Source: Rubrivivax sp. (GTDB lineage Bacteria; Pseudomonadota; Gammaproteobacteria; Burkholderiales; Burkholderiaceae_C). Taken from it: a stretch of 64,000 nucleotides of DNA. The stretch's first letter is position 1. The number at the start of each line of letters is the position of its first letter. The translations under genes were made by a program, and so were the position numbers. Under the pieces are notes generated by a model. It had not been told where the DNA came from and searched no databases. It saw nothing but the letters and a program-made list of their open reading frames with translations. This document shows, piece after piece, positions 1-9,800 of the stretch. Where the stretch lies: NCBI GenBank assembly GCA_022843905.1, contig JALHMT010000029.1:1-64000 (forward strand), in the 5' to 3' direction.

Positions 1-1059
1 CTGGACGCGCCGATTCAAGACCTGCTGCGCCTGGCGCACCAGTTCCCCAGCAGCACCACGGCCAAAGGGCCCCAATCCACCAGGGCATCGGATGACAACG
101 CATCGCATGAGCAAGACGCCGGAATGGTACGCGTGGCAGCACGCCAAGAAGCGCTGCAACGACCCGCGGGACAAGGAGTTCAAGCGGTACGGAGCGATGG
201 GGATTCGGATGGATCCGGCTTGGGAGGACAACTTCCCAGCGTTCCTGACGGAAGTGGGGCCCAGGCCGACGCCCGAGCACAGCCTCGATCGGAAGGATGG
301 GTCGAAGGGCTACGAGCCGGGCAACGTCCGGTGGGCGACGAAGGAGCAGCAGGCGCAGAACCGGCCGGGATTCGTTCGCCCGGTGACGCTGGGCAGCAAA
401 ACGCAGACAGTGGCCGAGTGGGCGCGAGAGTTGGGACTGCCGGCAACGACGGTGTACCAACGGCTCAACAACGGCCAGACGCCGGAGCAGGCTCTCGCAC
501 TGGAGTCGAGGCCGCGCGGAACGACTCCGCGGGATCTGACCCTGAACGGCAAGACAGACTCCCTGAAGGGGTGGGCGCGAACAGCCGGGATCAAGGCGAC
601 GACGCTGCGCGAGCGCCTGAAGCGGGGCTGGGAACTCGAGCGGGCGGTGCAGCCGATGTAGAAGCGCCGGCCCGCCGCGTGATCGGCAAGTACGGCCGCA
701 CCCCAAAGGCCGCCGTCGAGATCGAGCTGCGCCAGAACCCGGACGGCACGCTGACCCCGTTCGCCGACCGCTACGCGATGGTCGACTTCGAGAGCGGCGA
801 GCCCCTTGTCCTGCCTGCCGACATCACCGACGCGCAGGCGGCCAAGGCCATCCGCGATGCTGGCGTGCTCACGACCAAGGACAAGTTCTACGGGGTCAAG
901 GAAGACCCTGCTGCGCCAGCCGCGCCAGCCACTGCGCCCGAGGCGGCAAGCCCAGCGCCAGCACCGGCAGCCGCCGAGCGCCCGACCGCTGAAGCCATCG
1001 CAGCAGCACGCGCCAGGCTCGACGGCCTCAAGGCTCTGCTGGGGTGCCTGCAGTCATGA
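1..1059 (+). CDS. C-terminal part of a large polyvalent-type phage protein (cut by the left edge)
   Basis: The reading frame is open at the window edge and shows the last 352 residues of a longer protein. After about 30 ordinary residues, roughly 190 residues are a Gly/Ala/Arg/Asp-rich low-complexity stretch, exactly where gene 92-661 is encoded in another frame. From about residue 224 normal protein returns with IGKYGRTPKAAVEIEL and DRYAMVDFESGEPLVL, a type of segment I associate with DarB-like polyvalent proteins. An Ala/Pro tail and a short helix end it. Its stop overlaps the next start (ATGA). It may be the far end of the ORF leaving the right edge if the genome is circular; this is inference. 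Confidence 0.65.
   Translation: MDAPIQDLLRLAHQFPSSTTAKGPQSTRASDDNASHEQDAGMVRVAARQEALQRPAGQGVQAVRSDGDSDGSGLGGQLPSVPDGSGAQADARAQPRSEGWVEGLRAGQRPVGDEGAAGAEPAGIRSPGDAGQQNADSGRVGARVGTAGNDGVPTAQQRPDAGAGSRTGVEAARNDSAGSDPERQDRLPEGVGANSRDQGDDAARAPEAGLGTRAGGAADVEAPARRVIGKYGRTPKAAVEIELRQNPDGTLTPFADRYAMVDFESGEPLVLPADITDAQAAKAIRDAGVLTTKDKFYGVKEDPAAPAAPATAPEAASPAPAPAAAERPTAEAIAAARARLDGLKALLGCLQS
92..661 (+). CDS. AP2/HNH-type phage DNA-binding or homing protein, overprinted on a longer ORF
   Basis: The 189-residue product begins with a block typical of small phage AP2/HNH-like proteins: YAWQHAKKRCNDP, then RYGAMGIRM, GPRPTPEHSLDR and YEPGNVRWATKEQQ. Two short helical repeats follow (QTVAEWARELGLPATTVYQR and DSLKGWARTAGIKATTLRER), which look like helix-turn-helix units. 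Codons end mostly in G or C, as expected for real genes here. It lies wholly inside the frame of the left-edge ORF, shifted by one base. ATG at 92 has an AGGG element upstream; ATG at 106 is an alternative start. It is probably a mobile or homing-type gene that entered the larger gene; whether it cuts DNA cannot be told. Confidence 0.75.
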   Translation: MTTHRMSKTPEWYAWQHAKKRCNDPRDKEFKRYGAMGIRMDPAWEDNFPAFLTEVGPRPTPEHSLDRKDGSKGYEPGNVRWATKEQQAQNRPGFVRPVTLGSKTQTVAEWARELGLPATTVYQRLNNGQTPEQALALESRPRGTTPRDLTLNGKTDSLKGWARTAGIKATTLRERLKRGWELERAVQPM

Positions 1060-1388
1060 CCGAAGACCTGCCCAAGCTGCTGGCGCTGATCGAGTCGAGC
1101 CTGGCTGACATCGCTGGCTCGCTCGAACAAGCGCGCAAGTCGCACAGCTCGGCCGCGATCGAGAGCGCGATCGCCGACGTGGTGAGCGCGCTGGAGTCGC
1201 GCAAGGCCATGGACCTCGGGCCGCTGGTGGCCGCGATCAAGGCCATGCAGCCGGTGGTGAACGTGACCACGCCGGCCGCCGTCGTGCACGTCATGCCGGC
1301 CGCGGCACCAAGCAAGTGGAAGGTCACGCTGCCGGGCTCCGGCTACGGCATGCCTGACCGCGAGATGACGATCGAGAGGGTCGCATGA
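1056..1388 (+). CDS. Small phage protein of unknown function
   Basis: The product has 110 residues. I chose the ATG at 1056 because it overlaps the previous stop as ATGA; a GTG at 1044 is possible. The first two thirds are predicted to be helical (LPKLLALIESSLADIAGSLEQA and a second helix near residue 40). The end is a short beta-like segment (WKVTLPGSGYGMPDREMTIE). I do not recognise the family. Its stop overlaps the next start, so it is translated in series with the tail-appendage genes. Confidence 0.65.
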   Translation: MTEDLPKLLALIESSLADIAGSLEQARKSHSSAAIESAIADVVSALESRKAMDLGPLVAAIKAMQPVVNVTTPAAVVHVMPAAAPSKWKVTLPGSGYGMPDREMTIERVA

Positions 1389-1729
1389 CAAGACTGTTTG
1401 TCCTGCTGACGCTGGTGATCTGCAGCAGCGCATTCGCAGCCAAAGACCCGCGCATGTGCGGCGCCCCGGCCAGAGGCGCTGATGGACGGATCTTGCGCAG
1501 TGCCGGCGAGCTCGCCAGGTTTCGCTCGATCTACCCATGCCCGGCGACGAAGCGCAACCGAGGCGCATGCCCCGGTTGGGCTATAGACCACGTGATCCCG
1601 TTGGTCTGCGGCGGCTGCGACGCCGTCGTCAACCTCCAGTGGTTGCCAGTCGGCACGAAGTCGGCCAGCGGCCCGCTGCCGAAAGACCGCTGGGAGCGGC
1701 GCATCTACTGCAAGGCAAAGACCGCATGA
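1385..1729 (+). CDS. HNH endonuclease-like protein with a signal peptide
   Basis: The 114-residue product starts with MTRLFVLLTLVICSSAFA, a clear Sec-type signal peptide with AFA as likely cleavage site, so it should be exported to the periplasm. The mature part carries a compact HNH-like core, AIDHVIPLVCGGCDAVVNLQWL, in which DH and the later N are the expected metal/catalytic positions. Four or more cysteines could form disulphides or bind zinc. It overlaps both neighbours (ATGA). Exported HNH-like proteins are found in some phages near tail genes; possible jobs are exclusion of a second phage's DNA or breakdown of DNA at the cell surface. The function is inferred. Confidence 0.75.
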   Translation: MTRLFVLLTLVICSSAFAAKDPRMCGAPARGADGRILRSAGELARFRSIYPCPATKRNRGACPGWAIDHVIPLVCGGCDAVVNLQWLPVGTKSASGPLPKDRWERRIYCKAKTA

Positions 1730-2106
1730 GCACCTACATCGTCACCCGCAAGTCAGATGGCGCCGAGGTCTACCGCTACGGCAGCGAGGCCCCGATCGAG
1801 TGGGTGGGCATGGGGTTCGCCACGCACGACCACACGGCCGAGCCCGACCCCGTCGAGCCGGCACTTCCCACGCAGGCATACGAGTGGCCGCGCCTGGATT
1901 TCCTGCGGCGCTTCACGATGGCCGAGCGCATCGCCATCAGGGCGGCGCGCGTCACCGACCCGATCCTCAACGATTTTTTCTCACTGCTGGAGAGCGCCGA
2001 CAACGTGCGCAGCGCAAACGCAGACACCCAGGCCGGCATGGGCTATCTCGTGCAGCAGGGGCACATCACCGCTACTCGGCGGGATGAGATTCTTGGGGGT
2101 GCGTGA
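1726..2106 (+). CDS. Conserved phage protein next to tail-spike gene
   Basis: The product has 126 residues; ATG overlaps the preceding stop. The N-terminus is a short beta region (YIVTRKSDGAEVYRYG). The C-terminal half (FLRRFTMAERIAIRAA, then TQAGMGYLVQQGHIT) is a helical module of a kind often seen in small phage proteins encoded beside tail-fibre genes. A fibre-assembly or appendage role fits the location but no motif proves it. It ends in a TGATG overlap with the spike gene. Confidence 0.65.
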   Translation: MSTYIVTRKSDGAEVYRYGSEAPIEWVGMGFATHDHTAEPDPVEPALPTQAYEWPRLDFLRRFTMAERIAIRAARVTDPILNDFFSLLESADNVRSANADTQAGMGYLVQQGHITATRRDEILGGA

Positions 2107-4052
2107 TGGCTGAGTTCTATCTCGACACCAGCGCCATCGGTAACGAATACCAGGCATATACCGATACCCCGACCACATGGGCAGTGCCACAGGATGGCAA
2201 CGGCAAGGCTGGGCCAGGGCATGCAGCTGCCGTAGCGGTCGCAGAGGTCACATTCGCAGCGATCCCGACAACGGGTGCCTGTTCGGTGATGGGTACTACG
2301 GTGACGCTCACCGGTGTGCTCAGCGCTGCCAGCACCGATGCGGCAGCGACGGGTCTGGCGTCATCGATCAATACCACGGCGACAGCTACGGGAGCTGCTG
2401 TGTGCGCGGCCCTGTTGCCGCTGAATCGGTTCGTGTACGCCCGCGTCAAGCCGGGTGGCGGGGCCAACAACTCGATCGTGCAGATCATGTCCCGCTTTGC
2501 TGGGGCAGACCTCAACTACAACGCTGGGGCGAATACCAGCGCTCGGGTCACGAACACGTTCAACAACACGGCGATGACAAGCCCAGTGGATTTTGCTGGT
2601 GGGGCCGATGGCCCCTTTGCATACCTGAACGCTCCCATTGCGTCCTTTGGAAAGAACCTGTCCCTATGGGGAATGTGGACGAGCAATAAGGCGGGCACTC
2701 CAACTGACCCCGGCGCAGCCACAGACATCATCCACGTCCGCACGAAGCGAACCTCCAACTTGACGGTGTCATTCACCGTCTCGTCGGGGGGCTTTGCCAT
2801 CACGACTCCCGCCAGTACCCATCGCAACTTCTTGTTCGACGATGGGACGATCTGGAGCGGAGAGGACGGGCAGCTGCAGTTCAACCCCACATCGAATGGT
2901 GTATTTAGCAGCATGAATGCGGCAACTGCCAACTTCACGCTGCGAGTGGCCGCCCGCAAGAAGTACGGGTTGAAGATCACCTATACCGCCAACTCCACGA
3001 CGTACCACTTGATGCTCGGGAACGGGGCGCTCCTATTCACTGCCCTAGAGAATGTGCAGTTCGCGGAGGGGAGTTCAACAACACGGATTTTTGTCTACAC
3101 GGGCGGATCAAGTACAAACATCAGCTTCAAAGGCTGCAAATTTGACTATGCGGTGTCGCACACAATGCTTAGCAACTCGGGCATTACCAGTGCTGACTAC
3201 GCATCGTTTTACCGCTGGGATGACTGCGAGTTCACATGGACGGGGGTCGGCACCAACGTCACCGGTCTGTTTGCTGTTTCAAACCCCGCGTCGGTGGGGA
3301 CCGTGAGTCTGATGTGGTCGAAGTGCCGGTTTATTGTCGACTCCGGCAATTACAAGGTCACCGCTCCTGTTACGAATGGGTCGCTCTGGGGCTATGGTGC
3401 GCAACTGCAGGTCACGTTTGAACAATGCAGTGGGATGTCTGATTGCAGCGTTGGGGTAGCCGCTGCCGTTTACCCCCCGGCTGGCTTCTTCTTGTGGGAG
3501 TCCCCGGACTCCGACCGGCAGTTCCGCTACGAGTGCTCCAACTACATCATCGACTGGTTGGGGTCGTCGGTCCACCCGTACTACAACGCCACGCTCCCCA
3601 GCGGCAATGCCGCCTGCCACCGGATCGCCTGGGAGACTGCACGGATGCCATCCCTGCGTCCGGTGAAGGTGGGTAAGTACGCGGCCTTTCATCGGTCTGC
3701 CACTGCAGCACGAACGATCACGCTGGAGGTGCTCGCCCCGACTGCTGAGATCCCATCTACATCGCAGTGCTTCATGGTGGTCAAGTACATCAGTGGCGGG
3801 GCGGTTGTCGTCGAGAGCACGGCCAAACCGTATGCGCTTGAAGCCGCTGGCCTGGCTACCGACATGGTTGCCGGGGTGGGCACCGGAAGCTGGACGCTCA
3901 ACGGACTTACAGGGGCGTCGTCAGTCAAGCTCACCCTGACCACAGCCAGCAGCGTCGACATCAACACGATGATCACGGCTGACCTGTACCTGCAAGGCCC
4001 GCCAGCGAGCAACCGTTCGATCTACGTCAACCCTGATCTGCAGGTGACCTGA
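2106..4052 (+). CDS. Probable tail spike or tail appendage protein
   Basis: The product has 648 residues with no signal peptide. The N-terminal 130 residues are rich in Ala, Thr and Val, like an attachment domain. Between about residues 310 and 460 there are repeated short beta rungs that end in F/W-x-x-C-x-F (SFKGCKF, WDDCEF, WSKCRF, FEQCSG), which suggests a right-handed beta-helix of the pectate-lyase type, as in tail spikes. The C-terminus is beta-rich (RTITLEVLAP, SVKLTLTTASSVD). The gene looks poorer in GC than its neighbours, typical of host-range genes that are exchanged between phages. I see no catalytic residues of a known depolymerase. Confidence 0.65.
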   Translation: MAEFYLDTSAIGNEYQAYTDTPTTWAVPQDGNGKAGPGHAAAVAVAEVTFAAIPTTGACSVMGTTVTLTGVLSAASTDAAATGLASSINTTATATGAAVCAALLPLNRFVYARVKPGGGANNSIVQIMSRFAGADLNYNAGANTSARVTNTFNNTAMTSPVDFAGGADGPFAYLNAPIASFGKNLSLWGMWTSNKAGTPTDPGAATDIIHVRTKRTSNLTVSFTVSSGGFAITTPASTHRNFLFDDGTIWSGEDGQLQFNPTSNGVFSSMNAATANFTLRVAARKKYGLKITYTANSTTYHLMLGNGALLFTALENVQFAEGSSTTRIFVYTGGSSTNISFKGCKFDYAVSHTMLSNSGITSADYASFYRWDDCEFTWTGVGTNVTGLFAVSNPASVGTVSLMWSKCRFIVDSGNYKVTAPVTNGSLWGYGAQLQVTFEQCSGMSDCSVGVAAAVYPPAGFFLWESPDSDRQFRYECSNYIIDWLGSSVHPYYNATLPSGNAACHRIAWETARMPSLRPVKVGKYAAFHRSATAARTITLEVLAPTAEIPSTSQCFMVVKYISGGAVVVESTAKPYALEAAGLATDMVAGVGTGSWTLNGLTGASSVKLTLTTASSVDINTMITADLYLQGPPASNRSIYVNPDLQVT

Positions 4053-4480
4053 TGGGCGCGATCTCATTCATGGTCCCAGGCCCGCTTCCATTCGTGGACT
4101 GCTGCGGGGTCGACACGCTACTCCAGGGCATTCCGTGGTCGATTGGCGGGCAGGACAGCCACCAGAAGCTGCCAGGTGACGTGCTCGGCCAGATGACGCT
4201 CACCCTGACCAACGTGGTGGTGGGATCTCGCTACCGCATCGAGCGCCAGGGCGACGGCAGCCTGGCCACGCCGACAGCCAACGCCGAGGGCGTGGCCGGC
4301 GCGAGCACGGTGCCCATCACGCTCGACTACTACTCCAGCGGGAGCGCGAACAACGACCTGCGGATCAAGGTTCGCAAGGGCACTGCCGCGCCGAAGTACC
4401 AGCCCTTCGAGACGCTGGCAACAGTGGGCGCTGCCGACCAGTCGAGCTACATCGCCCAAGTGGCTGACCCCATCGCATAG
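4052..4480 (+). CDS. Small phage structural protein, unknown
   Basis: The 142-residue product starts in a TGATG overlap with the spike gene. It is beta-rich, with one central region (QMTLTLTNVVVGSRYRIER) that resembles a jelly-roll or Ig-like sandwich. The end (AADQSSYIAQVADPIA) is helical. No enzyme motif is visible. The position between appendage genes suggests a minor virion or appendage component. Confidence 0.6.
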   Translation: MGAISFMVPGPLPFVDCCGVDTLLQGIPWSIGGQDSHQKLPGDVLGQMTLTLTNVVVGSRYRIERQGDGSLATPTANAEGVAGASTVPITLDYYSSGSANNDLRIKVRKGTAAPKYQPFETLATVGAADQSSYIAQVADPIA

Positions 4481-4488
4481 GAGCGGCC

Positions 4489-6126
4489 ATGCCGATCAGC
4501 GCAGACTTCACGATCGACTACACCAACCGCCGCATCACGCATTCGTCTGGCACGACGCGGTACTCGGTCAACGCCCTCTACAGCTACTTCGCCGACCTGA
4601 TCGACGACGCGGCGCAGATGGACGACACCGTGCCGATGAGCGCGCAGACGCCCGTCGAGTACAGCCTGATCAATGGCTGGTTCATGGACGACGCGAGTTT
4701 CGGCTACCTCACCGGCGGCTCGATCCAGACCGTGGGATGGGATGCTGCGACCTACACCAACGGCGTCTACCTGCTGACGATGCAGGCCGGCGGCTACACC
4801 AACGCGGTGGCCGGCGACATCGGCAAGACCGTCACCGATGGCACGCGCAGCGGCGTGCTGCTGGCCTACGACAACACCTTGCGCAAGTGGTGGGTACGCC
4901 GCGGCACGGCCACGGCCTGGGCGGGAGCCTGCACCATCACCACCGGCACCGGCGCGGGCACGATCACCGGCAGCGTGACCACCGGTGAGGATGTGTGGGG
5001 CAACTTCTACAACCTGGGCACGCTCAAGACAGGCAGCGTGCTCTACATCGAGCAGGGCGGGGCGCTGATCGCTTCGCCACCAGGCTACACCGCGGATGCT
5101 ATGGACGTGCTGGTGCGCGTGCGGCAGTCCAGCACCGACATCAGCAGCCGCAACGTCAGCCTGTTCAGCCGCAACCTGGGCGACGACTACGACTGCTTTA
5201 CCGCGACGGCGACGGCCAGCGGTGGCCGCAACCCGGTGCCGATCTCGACAAAGACCGACACCAACGACAGCAGCGGCACGGCCAGCGACGGCGGCATCAC
5301 GATCACCGTGGGCACCACGAGCCAGGACATCGGCGATGGGGCTGGAGCCCAGAACTACGACGTGCTGATCGACGGCAACGGCATGACCGTGGCCAACGTC
5401 TACAAGGCCATCAAGTACCGCACCAGGCGCCAGAACACCGCCGCGATCGGGAGTGGCAGCTCGGTGCTGGGACAGTTCTACCGCACTGCTAACGGCAGCT
5501 ACGCCGAGGTCAAGAACAGCCCGTTCGGCTTCCAGGCCGGCGCGACCTTCTTCGGCGCCCGGGGCGTCTACCTGACCAACGTCAGCGACCCGAACAACCG
5601 CAGCCTGATCGATGCCGCCGGCAACGTGCGCACCCCCCCGGTCTCCATAACGGTCACGGTGTCGGGCGTGGTCAGCGGCGACCGCGTGCTGGTGGCCCGC
5701 AGCGCGGCCGGCGTCATCAACAAAAGCCAGTTCACGCTCAACGGCACGCACACCGCGGCGACCACCATCGTCGTCAACGAGACCGTGGGCAACGACATCC
5801 CGACATCCGGCGTGATCCGGGTCGGTGACACGCGCTTTACCTACGGCGGCCTGAATCGCGGAACCAAGACCTTCAGCACCCTGTCGGCAGCCGTGACCGC
5901 GGCGTCAGGCAGCGGGGCTTACGTGCCGCTGATCGACGACGTGGCGGCCGGCGCGACGATCGCCAGCCCGGCCATGACCTACGTCGCGGACATCGACATC
6001 ATTGCCCGCGCTCGCAAGTACGGCGGGGCCGGAGCGTCGATCCTGCCCTTCGAGATCACCGGCACCGTGACCAACGCCGGCCTGACCGTCAGCGCCATCC
6101 GCACCGCCGACACCATCGTGACCTGA
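4489..6126 (+). CDS. Large beta-rich tail-associated protein
   Basis: The product has 545 residues and a good ribosome site (AGGAG) eight bases before ATG. The start FTIDYTNRRITHSSGTTRYSVNALYSYF is of a kind seen in virion proteins encoded beside phage fibres. The rest is Gly/Thr/Ser/Asn-rich beta structure with many short repeats such as TGTGAGTITGSVTTGED. The C-terminus contains two segments that look like beta-sandwich domains. A fibre or appendage role is likely from composition and neighbours; no enzymatic motif was found. Confidence 0.65.
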   Translation: MPISADFTIDYTNRRITHSSGTTRYSVNALYSYFADLIDDAAQMDDTVPMSAQTPVEYSLINGWFMDDASFGYLTGGSIQTVGWDAATYTNGVYLLTMQAGGYTNAVAGDIGKTVTDGTRSGVLLAYDNTLRKWWVRRGTATAWAGACTITTGTGAGTITGSVTTGEDVWGNFYNLGTLKTGSVLYIEQGGALIASPPGYTADAMDVLVRVRQSSTDISSRNVSLFSRNLGDDYDCFTATATASGGRNPVPISTKTDTNDSSGTASDGGITITVGTTSQDIGDGAGAQNYDVLIDGNGMTVANVYKAIKYRTRRQNTAAIGSGSSVLGQFYRTANGSYAEVKNSPFGFQAGATFFGARGVYLTNVSDPNNRSLIDAAGNVRTPPVSITVTVSGVVSGDRVLVARSAAGVINKSQFTLNGTHTAATTIVVNETVGNDIPTSGVIRVGDTRFTYGGLNRGTKTFSTLSAAVTAASGSGAYVPLIDDVAAGATIASPAMTYVADIDIIARARKYGGAGASILPFEITGTVTNAGLTVSAIRTADTIVT

Positions 6127-6127
6127 C

Positions 6128-6655
6128 GTGGCCCTGAGCTACAACTACTCCACGCTGCGCATCGGCGTCCCGCAGGTCGAGGCGGCGCCGATCCTGATGC
6201 AGGTGCTGATCAACAGCATCCGCGCGCAGGAAGCCGGCGAGCAGGGCATCACCTACGACCAGATTGCCGACGCGACGGGCAAGAACGACCTGGGCGGCGG
6301 GGTCAGTACCGGGATCACCGTAGCCCTGCGCTCGACGTGGAAGCTCGACTTCGCGGCCGGCGCGTACCAGGCCTCGGTCAGCGGCGGCAACCTGGCCGAC
6401 GCGCTCGCCCGCATCCACAACACCGGGAACCCGCAAGTGCTGGTGCTGGCCAGCGCCGCGGCGACGCTGGTTGAAACCGGAACCTCGGGCCTGACGAGCG
6501 GAGAGTCGGCGCTGCTGGCGGGCATTGCAGACGTGCCGGCCGACACCGTGACCGCGCTCAACGCCGCAAGCATCCCGGTCAACATCAAGAAGGTCAACGA
6601 CGTGACCATTGCTGGGGCTGGCGTGGCAGGGTCCAACCCCTGGCGGCCGGCATGA
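6128..6655 (+). CDS. Conserved tail-appendage accessory protein
   Basis: The product has 175 residues. GTG at 6128 is the start, one base after the previous stop. The N-terminal part (VEAAPILMQVLINSIRAQE) is helical. The middle is beta-rich (GITVALRSTWKLDFAAGAYQ). The pattern is familiar from phage proteins encoded next to the large beta-rich protein upstream, but I know no function. It ends in an ATGA overlap with the next small gene. Confidence 0.6.
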   Translation: MALSYNYSTLRIGVPQVEAAPILMQVLINSIRAQEAGEQGITYDQIADATGKNDLGGGVSTGITVALRSTWKLDFAAGAYQASVSGGNLADALARIHNTGNPQVLVLASAAATLVETGTSGLTSGESALLAGIADVPADTVTALNAASIPVNIKKVNDVTIAGAGVAGSNPWRPA

Positions 6656-6846
6656 GCGGCGACGCCTGGGGTGGCGCGTGGGGAGACTGCTGGGGCGGCT
6701 CCTGGGGCGCTGACGAGGCTGTCGAGAGCGCATCGCCATTCACATCCGGCGGCCCGGACGCACCGCGGCGCCGAACCGACTTCACCGACGACGATCTTCT
6801 GCAGATCGCCGTCGCAATCATTGTCAGTGGCGCCCTTGACGGGTAA
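6652..6846 (+). CDS. Small Gly/Trp-repeat phage protein
   Basis: The 64-residue product starts in an ATGA overlap. Residues 3-21 are a run of four WG-type repeats (GDAWGGAWGDCWGGSWGAD). The C-terminal half contains an amphipathic helix (DDDLLQIAVAIIVSGAL). Such tiny Trp/Gly-rich proteins occur beside phage appendage genes, and a role in adhesion or virion assembly is only a guess. It is followed 14 bases later by the giant gene. Confidence 0.6.
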   Translation: MSGDAWGGAWGDCWGGSWGADEAVESASPFTSGGPDAPRRRTDFTDDDLLQIAVAIIVSGALDG

Positions 6847-6860
6847 CCAGGAGATCACCC

Positions 6861-9800
6861 ATGGGATCGTTGTCTGCGTGCCTGAAGCAAGTCGGCAAGG
6901 CCGTGTCGAAGGAGGACCGCGACACCATCATCGCCAGGTCGGCCGTGCTGCGCGATGGCGGCATGGTCAAGGCCGAGGCAGACCTGCAGGCCACGCGCGA
7001 GCTGTTCGGCCGGCTGCGTGACGAGTTCAAGGGCATGGAGGCGACGGCGGCCGACCCGGTGGGCGCTCCCGCACCGGCCGCAGCAGAACTGCCGCTTGAA
7101 TTGCCGCCAGGAGACTACCGGCCCAGCGGGACTTTCGAGTTCGATGGTCGGACGTGGCGCATACGCTCTGTTCTCCACACTGGCGCCGGCCTGGAGGCGT
7201 CAACGGTGTTCGACGGGAAGCCAGCGCGTACCGAGAAGTTCGCCATAGGGCAGGACAGCGCAGCGCAGCAAGAAGCCGAGCAGGCCGCAGCGAAGAAGGC
7301 CGAGGAAGAAGCGGCGCAGCAGCGCAAGGCCGCGATCGAGGCCCGCCGCACCGAGCGCGAAACCGAGCGCCGCGTGTTCCGCGAGTTCGTCAAGAACCCG
7401 GACATGGTCGGCCTCCCGCTGGAGAAGGTACGGCTGTTCGCCGAGGCGAGGCTGCCAGACATGCCTGCGCCGCGCCGCGACATCCTGGCCAGGGCCATCC
7501 ACAAGGAACTGGCCGAGAAGGCTGTCGAGCTGGCCAAGCAGAAGAACCGTGACCCGGCCGTCAAGGCAGCGGCCGTGTCGGCCGCCATCGCCGACAAGTT
7601 CCCGGACGGCCTGCAGCCCGATCACGCGGCGGCGGTGCACGCCGGCTTCGACCACGCGCTGGCCGGCAAGACCAAGAGCACGCTTTCAGGCGAGTTCCTT
7701 CTGCGCATGAACATTGGCTACGACGCCGCGCAGGCCTGGATGAAGACCGAGGAGGGCGCGGCCTGGTACGAGGGCCGCCCGGTCAACAAGCTGCAGAACA
7801 CCGGCCTGGACCTGCGCCGCTGGTACGAGCAGATGCGCGAGCAGATGAAGGCCGGCGAGTCCGACATCAAGAAGGCCTGGAAGCAGATCGATCGCGCGAC
7901 GAACCGCGCTGACCTGTTCGCCCCACTGCTGCCGGACGGGGTGACGCCGGGCTTCCGGCTGTACGTCACCGAGGTGCGCGACCAGGTGCGGCCGTTCAAG
8001 GCCTGGCTCGACGACTCCTACCGCTGGGATGGTTCGATTCACAGCAAGTACGATGGCGACGACAAGAGCAACATCGACCTCATGCTGGAGGGCCGGCGCT
8101 ACCCGGACACCTACCAGCACAACGGCAAGACCATCACGCAGGAGGAGGCCGATTCCTTCTCCTCAGACGAGGCGTATCGCGCGCAGTGGCTGCGCGAGCG
8201 TGCACGCGAGTACATCGAGCAGGTGCGCGGCATCACGTCTGTTATCGAGGGCGCGTCATCGGTGGCCGAGGCCGCGCAGAAGTGGCACGAGCGCTTCATC
8301 CAGACGTTCAGCGACAAGCGCTGGAACCTCGATTCGTCGATGCTCACCCCTGGCGGGCAGGCGCTGGTGTCCAGCAGGAACGGCATCGACGCCTGGACCG
8401 GCGAAACCTCGGACGTGATGGGGCTCAGCCACCAGTCGGCCTGGACCAAGAACCTGATCGACAACGAGAAGACCGTCGCGCTGCCCGACAGGGCCACCCC
8501 GCTGGTGCCCCCGCGCCTGGACCGTGTCTCGCGCGATGGCGGTACCGACTACCGCAAGGGCGAGAACGTCACGCCCGAGCAGTTCAAGGCCACGTTCGGC
8601 ATGGCCGATGTGGGCTTCGGCACCTGGGTCGGCGCCAAGGAGGACCAGGACCACCTGAACTACAGCTTCGACGCGCTCAGCGACCTGGCCAAGCACTTCG
8701 GCACCGACGCCAAGAACCTGGGCTTCGGCGGGGCCATGCACTTCACCATCGGCGCGCTGGGCCACGGCAAGCACGCGGCGCACTTCAGCCCGAACCAGCC
8801 AAGCCCGATCGGCCCGGTGCAGGTGATCAACGTCACCAACACCAAGGGCGACGGCACGGTCTATCACGAGTGGGCGCACGCGCTGGATCACTTCATGGGT
8901 GGCCAGTGGAAGTCGCTGGTGCGTCGCCGGCTGCTGGAGATCCTGCAGCACGGCGTATTGACGCCCGAGCAGGTCGAGGCCCGTGCGCGCCAGTTCCTCA
9001 CCGGCGGCTGGTACTTCAAGGGCGACAAGAACGGGGACAAGGTCGGAGCGGCCCTGCGCGGCTTCGGCCGCTGGGACCGCCCACAGTCGGCCTACAAGAC
9101 CAATGCCGACCAGCTCGGCAAGGACTACTGGGGCAACGAGAAGGAGCTGATCGCGCGCGCGGCCGAGGCATGGGCCTACGACACGCTGCCGCACGCCAGC
9201 ACCTACCTGGTGAACGCCTGGGTGGCTGACGGCAAGGTCACGCAGGCCGCCGGCTACCGCGGCACCCCGTACCCCACCGGGCAGGAGCGCAAGGAGTTCA
9301 ACCTGGTGATGGGCGCGCTGGCCAAGGCGACTAAGTGGGAGAACGGCCGCCCGACCGTGAGCCTGGACGCCTTCAATGCGGCGCTGCCCGACGAGGTCAA
9401 GGCCGGCGAGCGCCGGATGGCCGAGCTCGGCAAGCGCGAGGCCATGCAGGCCTACTACGACCGGCTGCTTGCCGAGAAGGCCGACAAGGCTGCGGCCGAC
9501 GCGCAGGCCAAGGCTGACGCAGCCGCGGCCGAGCAGCAGCGCCTGGACGAACTGGCCGAGCAGAAGCTGAAGGATCTGCAGCCGCCGCCGGTGGTCGACG
9601 CCCCGCCGCCGTCGAGCGCGCAGGGCCCGCTGTCGGACCAGGAACTTTCGGACCTGTTCGACCAGGCCGCGGCCGAGGTGCGCGAGGAATCGCAGGAGAA
9701 GCCCGAGGAGCCGCCGCCCGGCGAGCCGGAGGAGGACCGCGACCGCTGGACGGCCGAGGACTGGGCCGCGATCCACCGGCTGCTGGCCAAGGGCACGCCG

